A stretch of DNA of 64,000 nucleotides from Allodiplogaster sudhausi (lineage: Eukaryota; Nematoda; Chromadorea; Rhabditida; Diplogasteridae). The notes beneath the pieces were generated by a model. The model searched no databases, was not told the origin of the DNA, and saw only the letters and a program-made list of their open reading frames with translations. Positions 13,161 through 24,373 of this stretch are shown piece by piece; position 1 is the first letter of the stretch; each line of letters opens with the position of its first letter. A program made the translations under genes and the position numbers. Location: NCBI GenBank assembly GCA_945643635.1, contig CALZFC010000018.1, positions 1,007,001-1,071,000 on the forward strand, read 5' to 3'.

Positions 13161-13934
13161 GTCTCGACTCTACTGCACGTCAAGCCAAGAAGGCCATGTC
13201 AGCTCGACGACACGTCAAGCCAAGAAGCCCATCTCAGCTCGACGACACGTCAAGCCAAAAGGCCCTCTCGGTTCAGCGATGCGCTGAGCTGGGAAAGCAG
13301 TCAGTTCGAGGACGTACCTCAAACTTGGGTGATTAAACCGACTTTGGCCAGGAAGCACTGGATGCCTATAAGCTGGCGCAACCTATGTTAGCCGAGTGTT
13401 TCTTAGCATGTGAGGCCAGCGTGTTGGGGGACACTTGGTAACGCGGGGAGCAGGAGCGACCAAAAATTTCATATGGCTGCATGTCTTTTTGGCGATTGGC
13501 AACTTGCCAACCTGTGAGAGAGACACTTTAACGTTCTCCTGCAACTACCTTAGATATGTCAAAATAACCGCCTTTCTCTGCTGCATCCGACACCATAGAG
13601 AGAGGCGGCTCTTTTAAGCTCTCTCTATTTTTAATTTTATTTTAAATAGCTTTTGTGCACATATGGATGCATGTCTGGTTAGCGGTTGGCAACTTGCCAA
13701 GACCTGGCTCGCTTGCTATTGGTTGAATCCTGAAATGGGCCAATGAGCGAGGGGGCGGAGCTCTCGTGGCCTCGGTGATCTCGCGTGTCGCAGGCTCGGC
13801 GAACTTTTTTTTCTTTTCTCTGCTCGTCTAATCTCTCAATACAAAATGACTCTCGTCGCTTTCTCTCGCTCTCTTGCTTGCTCTCCTCTATTTCTCCCAT
13901 GCATTTTGCCCGTATATACACTTCAGCTTGGGAA

Positions 13935-14481
13935 CTATCTAGAGGAATAAAAAGTTTGAGTGTAGAAAGCAGAATTCTCGTGCCCATCAGGGCTATAGAA
14001 AAGCTGCTTAATGGGATCGGTCGGATCCGTCTTCTTCCTATGTCGGAAGAACGCGTACTCCTTGGAGAACTTCTGTTCGATCTGAGCACGGACGACCGCT
14101 TGGAGTTGCTCCTTAGTACACGCTTTTGTCCCGAACACCTTGCCTGAAGTTAAAATATTTCGTTATGAAGCAAACGCTTAACGAAGCAAATTCGCTAAGA
14201 AAATGTTGGCGCATCGCACCAAAGATCTTCTGCAGAATCTTCTTGTCAGCATCGCAGATGGAATCCACGTCGTATTCCGAGCTACTTGTGTCGCGCATCT
14301 CACTGAATATCAGAAAATAAGCAACAAAACCGCATACAAATGGCCCGCAACAAACTAGAATAGCGATGAAAGGTATTTCATTTATTTCATTCCGAAGCGG
14401 AATGAGAGTCGTATTGACTACTGATCTGCTATATAACGTATGGTCAATTGGAGCAATAAGAGTTCGGATGGTCATGACCAT
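13935..14481 (-). CDS. Small single-pass membrane protein, unrecognised
   Basis: Two exons, 14220-14481 and 13935-14143, joined across a 76-nt intron with donor GTGCGA and acceptor AACTTCAG. The frame stays open and gives 156 aa. The start is the ATG at 14481, because the open frame further upstream has no ATG. A hydrophobic stretch at about residues 38-59 (FIAILVCCGPFVCG and following) predicts one membrane segment. The rest is hydrophilic and includes RHRKKTDPTDP near the C-terminus. I recognise no family. The stop codon lies in the sequence CTATCTAGAGGAA, which is also part of repeat domain B (see 10400), so the gene directly abuts and shares its 3' end with the repeats. A spurious reading is possible, but the clean two-exon join argues for a gene. 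Confidence 0.5.
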
Positions 14482-14500
14482 GCTCGCTTGCAATTTTGCG

Positions 14501-14953
14501 AACAACGGGCCCAATCGGGCTCAGGGCCGGGCCCAAGGTTGGGCCCGGCCCGGCCCGGCCCTAGAGGGCCCTAGCACGGGTGTTCAGCCCATGCATTTTT
14601 CCGGACGCACTCGCTATGCAAAGATGGCACCGGTTGACAGCTTACTCCCACTGTCTGCACTCTGACCAAGTGGCAGAGACGTAGAGAGTTGGATTTAAGT
14701 CGCGCTCAAACTGGCAACTTGCCATTGCGAGATGTGTTAGAAGTGTCAAAACACGCAAGAAAAAACACGCATGAACACGCATGAAAAGCGGTCAGACGCA
14801 AGACGGTTGATTTTTATAGTGCGCCTTCCATCCGACGTTTCGCATTTTGAAAAGGGGACCACACCTGCGCGCCGTGTTCTAACATCCCGTGCCCTAGAAA
14901 TTTGGGCCGGCCCTCATTTTGGGCCGGGCCGGCCCGGGCCCGTTCCACCTCTG
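14501..14953. mobile_element. Probable hAT-type MITE, left end degraded
   Basis: The right end, read on the minus strand, starts CAGAGGTGGAACGGGCCC and is followed by GGGCC/GGCCC clusters. The left end has AACGGGCCC and a matching cluster of GGGCCGGGCCCAA. The CAGRGGTG start and GC-palindromic subterminal repeats are typical of hAT elements. The first bases of the left end are missing and I found no target-site duplication, so this is a truncated or old copy. It carries no transposase. Confidence 0.45.
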
Positions 14954-15466
14954 CACGTCCCACTTCATTTTTTCGAATTTAATTTTTATTAGCATTAGAA
15001 TCTATGTTGTTGTTTATTTCAAGTTGATTGTTGCATTTGGTATGCTTTGCCGGAATTCTCTTGTATGGAGGATGTGAGCCTTTTAATGTGCTTCTGTTTT
15101 CCTTTTTTTGTGCTATTTTCGATTAGTCATGAAAAAATGCCAAGGGCGTCATTCCAGTTTCTTTTTTTTTGTTCTTTTCGGAAATTATTCACTGGCATAC
15201 CTTTTCCTGTACCACGGTCGACAATACTTGTGTGCTATTTAACCTTCGGTATGATGCTTTTTCAGTCTTCCTTATCCTAAATTCGTGATCGACAATTTGG
15301 TTGGTTTAAGCAGAAGTGATGATATTATATAGTCCTGGCATGAGTAGTCATTGGTCATTGGCTGGCTTCTCATAGTCCGTTTGCCTGCCCTTCTCCTATC
15401 TGCCTCGCTGCTCATTCTGCTACATTTCTCTCTCTCTCTCTCTCCCCATGTCTTTCTCCCTCTCTC

Positions 15467-15510
<44 letters not shown>

Positions 15511-16092
15511 TCCCTCTCCCTCTCCCTGCTCTTCTGTCTGTTCTTATCGATCGATCGAAGCGGACGCGCGCACAGAGAAACGAGAAGACCGAAGCAGACG
15601 AGTGTTCATCTCTCTCGATGCTTTCTTTCTCTTCCTCCAATCATTCGCGTGCATCTTCGATGTCCTGCCTATCATTAGTCATCTCTACACAATGAAGAAG
15701 CGGTTGTTTCTGGCCATTTTCAGCTGCTCGTTCTTCCTTTGTTCTTGCTGATGCAATGGTACATAGAGTTTATCTTATCACCGATCGCAGCTTGAGAACG
15801 TCTGCCGGCCGTGTGTTATTAACTTGCCAATTGGCGCCATCAAATCTGATTTAATCGACAGTCCTCAACTGATACGGAATCTGTTTCGCAATCCATGTGA
15901 TAAACGCCTTTAACATGTTTTATGGTGTGTTGTCAGAGCTGAACTAGCATTGATTGTTGTTAATCTTGGCCAGACTCAATGTCTTCGCGTTCTGTGATAC
16001 CTCGGATTGATTGTGTACGATGGCGGTAATGAGTGGCATTGCAGGCTAAGTTCCCTCTCTCTCAGCCGGGACTGCCTTGGACTAGAATCAGC
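14954..16092. other. Intergenic, upstream of CDC42
   Basis: No exon can be supported. It contains a long pyrimidine microsatellite (about 15427-15528, mostly CT). The last few hundred bases before 16093 are presumably the CDC42 promoter and 5' UTR, but I see no diagnostic element. Confidence 0.6.
15427..15528 (+). repeat. CT microsatellite
   Basis: An almost uninterrupted CT/TCC tract of about 100 bp. It creates artificial Ser/Leu-rich and Arg/Glu-rich open frames on both strands. Confidence 0.95.
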
Positions 16093-17731
<1,639 letters not shown>

Positions 17732-19117
17732 ACAGACACTCAGAGACAATGGAGATCGCGGAAGGGCTAGAGAAGCAGAGAAGATGTATTCCATTACTTG
17801 TCTCTCGCATCTCTAGCTCCTCCTCTCTGCCAACGCTATGTCCACTTTCTCTCGCCAAGCCTTGCTGTCCACACGTTCCTCATTCCTCAACTCCTTACAC
17901 CCGCTGCTTTGCCCGTTGGTGTCTCGCCTCTACTTTGGATGCAATATTGTCAAGTACTCGTTCCTTCTAGTTTTTTCTATTCTAAAAACCACGTACTTCC
18001 TCCAAACTTATAAAATTGCTCTTAGATGTCACTCTTATGTTCCAGCTTTCTCGTATTTATATCAGGCTTAAGATAACGATTCTCTAACAGGAGAGTCGGT
18101 ACTGTTCTATAGAATTATTATGGACTTGCCTGTCCTGAGTCTTAATTTGTTTTCTTATTTATCGGGAGCGATTCAGCAAACCGTGAGGAGTAATGCTTGG
18201 ATGCACGACATCAATCCTCTCCGCGCTGGGGTTTCTGTACGCGTTCTTAGCTGTTTCTGCAAAGAGTTCAGCTTCCTTGTCTCATGTGTAAACTGTGCAA
18301 AATACGTTTCGTTATCCTAGCTTTTCTTTGTGATATCGAATGGGCGCGATTTCTTTTCTCGGTCTTTAGGAATCTTGTCAATCTTTTCCATTTGCGTATT
18401 CTCGCCTGCACTCGCTGTTCTTCTCTTCATTCTGTATCATAAGGACACCTAATGATAGCTACAGTACCTGGAGATAGCTACAGTATACCGAACACAGTGT
18501 TTTCCTTTTTTCTGTCTCTCCGAATGAGCTCGTCTCTCGTTTTAGATGTCTCACTCTATGTGCCTAGTTCCCTTCTAACAGGCTGGGCCCTCGTTTCTCC
18601 CTCCTTCAGATCGGTCCCATTTCTTAATAACGCACTACTTTCTAATCTTTGTTCACTATTTATCGTTTTCTCTTCCTCTCCTTGTCTATTTTACCTTTTC
18701 TTCTGTCTTCATCTCTCTTTTTCTCTGTCTGTCTCTCCCATTCACTGTCTTTACTCTTCGACTCTTCGAGGTTGCAGTCCTCGCTCGTTAGCACAGATTT
18801 GTTTCCAGAGAATGTGTTGACAAGTTTCAAATTAGATAAGTATGTTGTAATGGCTTTGGTGAGCTGTGTTGTTCTTAACAGTGGAAACACCTCTGCCTTT
18901 CGATATCCTTTTCTCTGCTTTTATCTTTTTATGTCCTGCCTCTACTTGGTCAACTTGCATCCATAAGTGGATTTGTTCATTTGTCGTTTAAAGATAAAGA
19001 TGCTATCAGAGAGTCAAGAACATTTGTAGAGAATTGGCATAAGTGTAACCATGGAGGGAATATCTGGGAGAGGAGTGTGTTCCATGAAGAGTTGCTGATT
19101 CAGACCGAGGAGCTGCA
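17732..19117. other. Intergenic between CDC42 and MTAP
   Basis: No supported exon. The first part should be the CDC42 3' UTR. At 18450-18500 two copies of GATAGCTACAGTA occur 22 bp apart, matching the complement of the core motif of satellite A. The last 100 bp before 19118 should hold the MTAP 5' UTR. Confidence 0.6.
18452..18492 (-). repeat. Dispersed copy of the satellite A core motif
   Basis: ATAGCTACAGTA occurs twice in direct orientation, the second followed by TACCG. The complement of the satellite A core, GATACTGTAGCTAT, shares 12-13 bases with it. Only the short core is shared, not the flanking satellite sequence. Confidence 0.6.
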
Positions 19118-19610
19118 ATGGGAGGAGGAGAAGACGGCTGCGACGCTGGCCAGGTTTGTTGCCATTCTTCAGTGCCACGGCTATAGTTTTCTCCATTCTT
19201 AGCCGTTTCAGGAATCTCGACAGCAGTTTTGTTTGTTGTTGGGAAGAAAGGAATGTGATGGAATGATCTTTGTCTTGTATTCGTGCCCTCATCCTCTTCA
19301 TTCCCTTCTTGAAGGTGAAAGTTGGTATCATCGGTGGTTCTGGCCTGGAGGATCCGGACATTCTGGAGAATGCACGGAAGATCGAGCAGATGGACACTCC
19401 CTACGGACGCATCAGCGACTACTTGGTCGAGGGTCAGCAACTTCTACTCTTTTCTCCTTTCAGAGTTTGTGAAACTGAACTGTGAATAATTGAGGCGAGA
19501 TAGGCGGGGTGCCCTGCGTGCTCCTCTCTCGCCACGGACGCGACCACTCGCTCAGCCCCACTCATGTCAACTACCGTGCCAACATATGGGCACTCGCCGA
19601 ACAGGGTTAG

Positions 19611-19647
<37 letters not shown>

Positions 19648-22328
19648 GTTTCCTACCCTCACTCTTATCCATTCCAAATACTAGCGTTACCATGGCACTA
19701 ATACATTCGCTCGAATCTTGTTCAAAATCTTTCTGTCTGTCCACCTTCACAACCACGTTCCTCGTGCCTAAGAGACTGTTTGTCGCAGAGAAGACGAAAG
19801 AGGAGGACAGGCCAGGGAAAGCGGAGAAGGAGTCCCCAGCCATGACGTCTTCGGCAAGGGATCCCACTCAGTCCTCGTCCATTTCGAGCAAGCCGGCAAC
19901 AAGCACTCCAGTGGAGAGGCCCCGTGTTGCCTTCCCTAGCACCCTTCCCTCCGTTCCACCCACTCAACCATCCATGGCCCCAAGCACCTCCTCCACACCC
20001 CCTCCCCCACTAAGCCAGCCGCAACTGACCCTCCGCTGTCCCTATTCTGCTGAGTCAGGCTGCCCACCAGAGCATACGGTGGCCGTAGCCGAAATCCACA
20101 TCCATCTCCTGAGCTGCCGTCGTGGGTATGTCAGGGCCAAAGGAGATCGTCTTCGCCTGAAGAAGTGTCGCTATGCCCCCTGGCACTACGTGCCCGACCC
20201 GGAACATTCACTGCATGAGAAGCTGTGCAGAGAGGAAAGAGTGGTGCAACTCGAGCAGAAGGTATTCACCGAACCAATCACGGTGGAGGTCACGAGGACG
20301 GAGCAGAACTACGAAGAGGAGGAGGAGAGAGTGGAGGAAGTGGTGGAAGAAGAAGAACAGGAGAATGGACAAGAAGAACAGAGCAATGCAGAGGAAGAGG
20401 ATAACGGGATATTGCTAGACATATAACATCTTTTTCTTCCATGTTCGTCTTTCTTTCTGACCTTGAAGGTCCACGTCTACTGTCTCGTAGCGCTGGTAGA
20501 CAATAAGTCATCTTAGAACGTGTATGTCACTTATTAGCAGAGGATCTTTATTTGCGAGAGAATCTTTTTAAAGGGGTAATAAATTTGGTGTTTTAATCTA
20601 CTGTTCTTTACACACTGTAACTGTAGAGAATATAGACGCGAGTGAAACTTTCGATATCGTGAAGCTGTTTGTCAGGTGTAACGGTCATCATTGCTTCCAC
20701 TGCATGCGGATCCCTTCAGGAGAACATCATGCCGGGTGATCTTCTCTTCCCTGATTCCGTCTACGATCGGTTTGTTTATTTTGAGGCCGCAGATACTAAT
20801 AATTTTTTTTCAAAAGCGAATAAGCATTTACGTGACCAAACATTTTCCACTCCCGCTTGAACATAACAAACAAAAAAACTAGAGCCGTGCTTACCTTATC
20901 ACCACTTCTAAATGATGCAACAATAAAAATGAATGTGAGTTCATACGTTTGAAGAATGCTGCTCTCCTGTTAGTAGATAAACAAGTAAAGAAATTCAATT
21001 CTCATTCGCAAGTTAAATTGGCGGCACAATTATCTTTTCGCAGCATTCATCAACAAAAAATTAACCTAATTGATTTCAAAAAGCCGAAATATACGTTTAT
21101 ATGGTGCATTTTGGAACGTGGGAGAGAAGGAATTCATCAAAGGAGACAAAAAGAGCCTAAACCGAGGAGAGAGTAGATGGAGAAGAGCGAAGAAAGTTTT
21201 GCTTTCCTGTTCAGCACAACCCGTCGCGAGTCGTCGTTCTTCGATGCCCTTCCTGGTCACTTGCCGGGAGTCTGCCATACCCAGATGCATCCTCTCTACC
21301 ATGAAAAGCTAAGACAGGTCCATCTGACTCACTTTCACTCTTCTTCTTCCCTCTCTTTCTGTCCCCCTCACTCTCTCCCCCTCTTTTACTTCTGATGGAG
21401 ATCCCTCTCCATCTTTTAGTTACTGTTTCTCTCTCTCTCTCTCTCTCTCTCGCTATTTTCTTTCGTTATGTCTCTTTCTCGTTCACCTCTTTCGCACATC
21501 TTCCAGGTTCTCATCAGTTGTGCTGAGAAGATGCGGAGTGAGTCTTCCCTAGATGAACTCGTCAATTACCACTCTTCTGGTTTCGCCGTCTGCATAGAAG
21601 GTGAAGAAACTTTTTAGTCGCTTTGCTGGGCTTACTCCATTTAGACGCTGGTATCATAATGATCTCCTTCTCTCTCTCTCAGCTGTCCCCACCCTTGCAG
21701 GCCCTCGCTTCTCGACGCGGGCGGAGAGCAACGTCTTCCGTAGCTGGGGCGCCTCCATTGTGAACATGACTATGCTGCCCGAGGTTATTCCCGTCTTAAT
21801 GGCGAGTGTAAATTCCACTCCGACATCCAGGCAGCACTCGTGAAGGAACTTGGCATTCCATACGCGACAATGGCGCTCATCACAGACTACGATTGCTGGA
21901 AGGAGGACGAGCATGTACGCTCTTCTTCTTATGATTACTGTAGGGTAGTGCAACGCTAGCAACTTAGGTGTCAGTGGAGCGAGTGATGGCCGTATTCAAG
22001 AAGAATTCCGAAGTTGCGAAGAAGCTCTTGGTCCGAGCAGTCGGTGCAATCGCCGGAGTGGACTGGGCAGAAGACATCAAGGAACTGAAGGTAATAAGAA
22101 AGAGAGGAGAGAGAGAGAAGGACTAGAGGAAACGAGGGCAGTGATACAAGTGCAACTAAAAAATAATGGCGAGAAAGGCAGTTCTATCGATGATAATTTG
22201 ATAGAGTGAATGAATGGAAAGTAGTTAGTGCTGAGTCCTTCTTGCAGAAATCGGTTCGGTGTTCAGTGATGCTGCCTTCCGATATGTGCATTCCCTTCCT
22301 AGACTGTAATGGGTCGAGCTGTCCATAA
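19118..22328 (+). CDS. mtap: S-methyl-5'-thioadenosine phosphorylase
   Basis: Ten exons join in phase to 305 aa: 19118-19153, 19315-19432, 19504-19605, 20676-20769, 21215-21317, 21507-21600, 21701-21783, 21831-21914, 21968-22090 and 22248-22328. It belongs to the PNP/MTAP family. It has [12 protein letters not shown] at the N-terminus, the phosphate-binding SRHGRDH, the signature [38 protein letters not shown] and [11 protein letters not shown]. The enzyme cleaves methylthioadenosine with phosphate to adenine and methylthioribose-1-phosphate in the methionine salvage pathway, in the cytosol. ATG at 19118 is chosen because an in-frame stop lies upstream with no earlier ATG. The C-terminal exon reads [11 protein letters not shown] and following residues to a TAA. 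Intron 3 (19606-20675) contains a separate open frame. Human MTAP is 283 aa, so this copy is slightly longer. Confidence 0.95.
19692..20426 (+). CDS. GTSF1-like double CHHC zinc-finger protein, nested in MTAP intron 3
   Basis: An uninterrupted 244-codon frame on the same strand as MTAP. Two CHHC (U11-48K/GTSF1-type) fingers are visible: C116, H128, H138, C142 and C159, H165, H175, C179. The second has the exact C-x5-H-x9-H-x3-C spacing of the family. The first has six extra residues, including an additional Cys, between its first C and H. A Ser/Pro-rich segment (about 45-110) precedes the fingers and a strongly acidic Glu-rich tail follows. GTSF1/Asterix proteins bind RNA and assist Piwi or related small-RNA silencing; U11-48K and TRM13 use single related fingers. 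The true start is uncertain: ATG 19692, ATG 19842, or a spliced start after TTTGTCGCAG near 19787. The N-terminal extension is unusual for GTSF1, whose fingers are normally near the start. It could be an independent nested gene or a retained alternative exon. Confidence 0.65.
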   Translation: MALIHSLESCSKSFCLSTFTTTFLVPKRLFVAEKTKEEDRPGKAEKESPAMTSSARDPTQSSSISSKPATSTPVERPRVAFPSTLPSVPPTQPSMAPSTSSTPPPPLSQPQLTLRCPYSAESGCPPEHTVAVAEIHIHLLSCRRGYVRAKGDRLRLKKCRYAPWHYVPDPEHSLHEKLCREERVVQLEQKVFTEPITVEVTRTEQNYEEEEERVEEVVEEEEQENGQEEQSNAEEEDNGILLDI

Positions 22329-22371
22329 GACCTATCTCCATACTTTACCTCTCCGTCTCTCTCTCATTCTC

Positions 22372-22409
<38 letters not shown>

Positions 22410-22651
22410 GCTCTCTATGTCGTTCTCCATCTCCGTCTCTCCATTCCTCTTTTTCACTATGGTTGGAAAGTTTGTGATCTAGACTTAGTCTTGTTCATGT
22501 TCTAAGATGGCCAAGCTGCTACATTCCATATAGTTTTCATTAGACAGATAAATGTTTGAAATTTTGGTGATGACAGCCGTGGCTAGCGGAGGAATGGGTG
22601 GGGCACGGATAACATAACATTTTATCTCACATCATTGATCATCAAATTCAG
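22329..22651. other. MTAP 3' flank with CT tract
   Basis: It contains a CT microsatellite at about 22365-22430 and no convincing exon. It separates the last MTAP exon from the two-exon tail at 22652. Confidence 0.6.
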
Positions 22652-22988
22652 AACGGCAGCACTGAGGAAATGCATCTTCATCAAAGAATCTCGTCTATTT
22701 CCAGTGCACTTTTCCAGACGGCCAGAAGCGGCAACTCATTTAAAATGCAATACAAGTTGAAAGGCAAACTGGGTGAGTAACCGTATTAAGAGCTTAAAAC
22801 ACGAGAGAGGAAAGAGAAGAGGAAGGAATCCTTTCCTTAGACGTTGTCGAGTCCATAGTCTAACGATAAGCATACTGCGCTAGAAGCTTCTCATTACAGA
22901 AATAGATCAAAAGTCAAAAAAGAAGCATCCAAAAGCTATGTCGGAGCAAGGAAAGAGCGGGAATGCCTGTTACGACAACATAAAATAG
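22652..22988 (+). CDS. Two-exon small coding tail (independent gene or alternative MTAP 3' end)
   Basis: Exon 22652-22772 (acceptor AAATTCAG, donor GTGAGT) reads NGSTEEMHLHQRISSISSAL and continues to KLKGKL. Exon 22900-22988 (acceptor CATTACAG) reads EIDQKSKKKHPKAMSEQGK and onward to a TAG. The join keeps the frame, giving 69 residues from the first acceptor, or 62 aa if translation starts at the internal ATG. The product is basic, rich in Lys/Ser, with no family I recognise. The first exon begins in phase 0 and MTAP exon 9 ends in phase 0, so splicing from MTAP 22090 into 22652 would be frame-compatible and would replace the normal MTAP C-terminus. Confidence 0.5.
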
Positions 22989-23210
22989 AGAAAAGATTAT
23001 TTATCGTTTTATTTATTAACAAAATGTTGAACTTGTGATTTTAGTTTTCACATGTTTTCCCAATTTCCGTTTGTCCAAATTACCTGTTTCATATTGAGCT
23101 TCAGCAGTTAAGATGTTAACAACATTAAAATTAAAATACTATTAGTTAGCTGAAAATACATAAATCCATTTAGAAAACAAACTTTTCGATCGAAATTAGA
23201 AGAGCGTCTA

Positions 23211-23414
23211 CTATTTCTCCTTCTTCATGAATCGTTTCATGACCTTCTTGACGTTGTTGAGGTAGTGCTGTTTCGTGTGAGGATGGACCTAGAGAGAGTG
23301 AAGGTATGAAAGGGGCTGGCGATGGAGTCAAGTAGAGGGAATAAAAGTGAGGGAGAGAAAAAGAGAGAAACGACGAGAGGAAGAAAGAGAAAAGAAAGAG
23401 AAATAGAGAGAGAA

Positions 23415-23456
<42 letters not shown>

Positions 23457-24023
23457 ATGCTGACCGCAATGTCAAAGATGACGGGATCGTTGACGAGTTC
23501 GAGGTTCTCATCGGTCAAGCAGCAGTTGATGAACTTTGTGTAGCCATCCGAGCTGCAGCCGTAGCCTGAACAGCTTTTGAATTATAGAATCATTACTAAT
23601 GTCAAATAGATATAAAATTTGAATAATGATATACATTACTAATAATATATTATTTCATACATATGTAAGAATATTTTCCTTCCTGAACAGGTGATCAACG
23701 CATAGACAGCATCCACTTCGTTCTCTTTTGATTTATTTGTTTATCTCGTCCGGGATGACATGGCTGAACCATTACTTTGTTCGCTTCCCATACATTGTGA
23801 CTTCTAGCTTTTGATTTCGCTCACTAGGCAATGCCAGAGTATGCTCTCTCCACTCGAACGGGCTCTGTCGGCGCCTCCCGAGTTCTCAAGAGCGTATCAG
23901 TGAACAGCCAAGTAACGGATCTTTCTCTCCCGTTCCCTCTCGCTCTTTCTGTCTCTGCTCCGCCCTTTTCTTGCTCTCTCACTTTCTCTTGTTCTCCTCA
24001 TCTCTCTCTCTCTTTCGCTCTCG

Positions 24024-24114
<91 letters not shown>

Positions 24115-24342
24115 TCTGCTTGGTCGAGAACGAGCAGCTGTTCCTTTCCTCATCTAGCCATGACTTCTGTTACATACACACATACGCATGTCCATACTCC
24201 AGATTCGATTTCTGCCCATCCAGGTCGATCTGCCATCATCAGTAACAACAGGCAGACTAATGCACTAATGGTACCTTCCCAGGTCCAGGAATCTCGAAAC
24301 ATGACAGACAATTCGTCAGAGGCAATGAATGAGCCATTTATC

Positions 24343-24373
<31 letters not shown>

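Larger units (their letters stand above)
8275..13947. repeat. Repeat domain B: duplicated blocks with VNTR and hairpin monomers
   Basis: A block of about 1.9 kb starting with GGGAACTAGTTAACTAAGTT near 8480 recurs near 10409. Inner landmarks are offset by 1,810-1,880 bp because of a 117-bp indel and VNTR differences. A third, partial copy covers about 12000-12970. Shorter modules follow to 13947: a segment rich in GGGCCAATGAGCGAGGGGGC occurs at 10150-10410 and again at 13685-13947. Short open frames (for example 8804-9010 and its copy at 10616-10822) are duplicated with the block and I do not regard them as genes. Confidence 0.85.

Noticed and set aside
13679..14147. Alternative 120-136-codon frames over the small membrane-protein gene
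   Set aside because: They are shadows in other frames; only the two-exon minus-strand reading keeps a phase-consistent join and a membrane segment.
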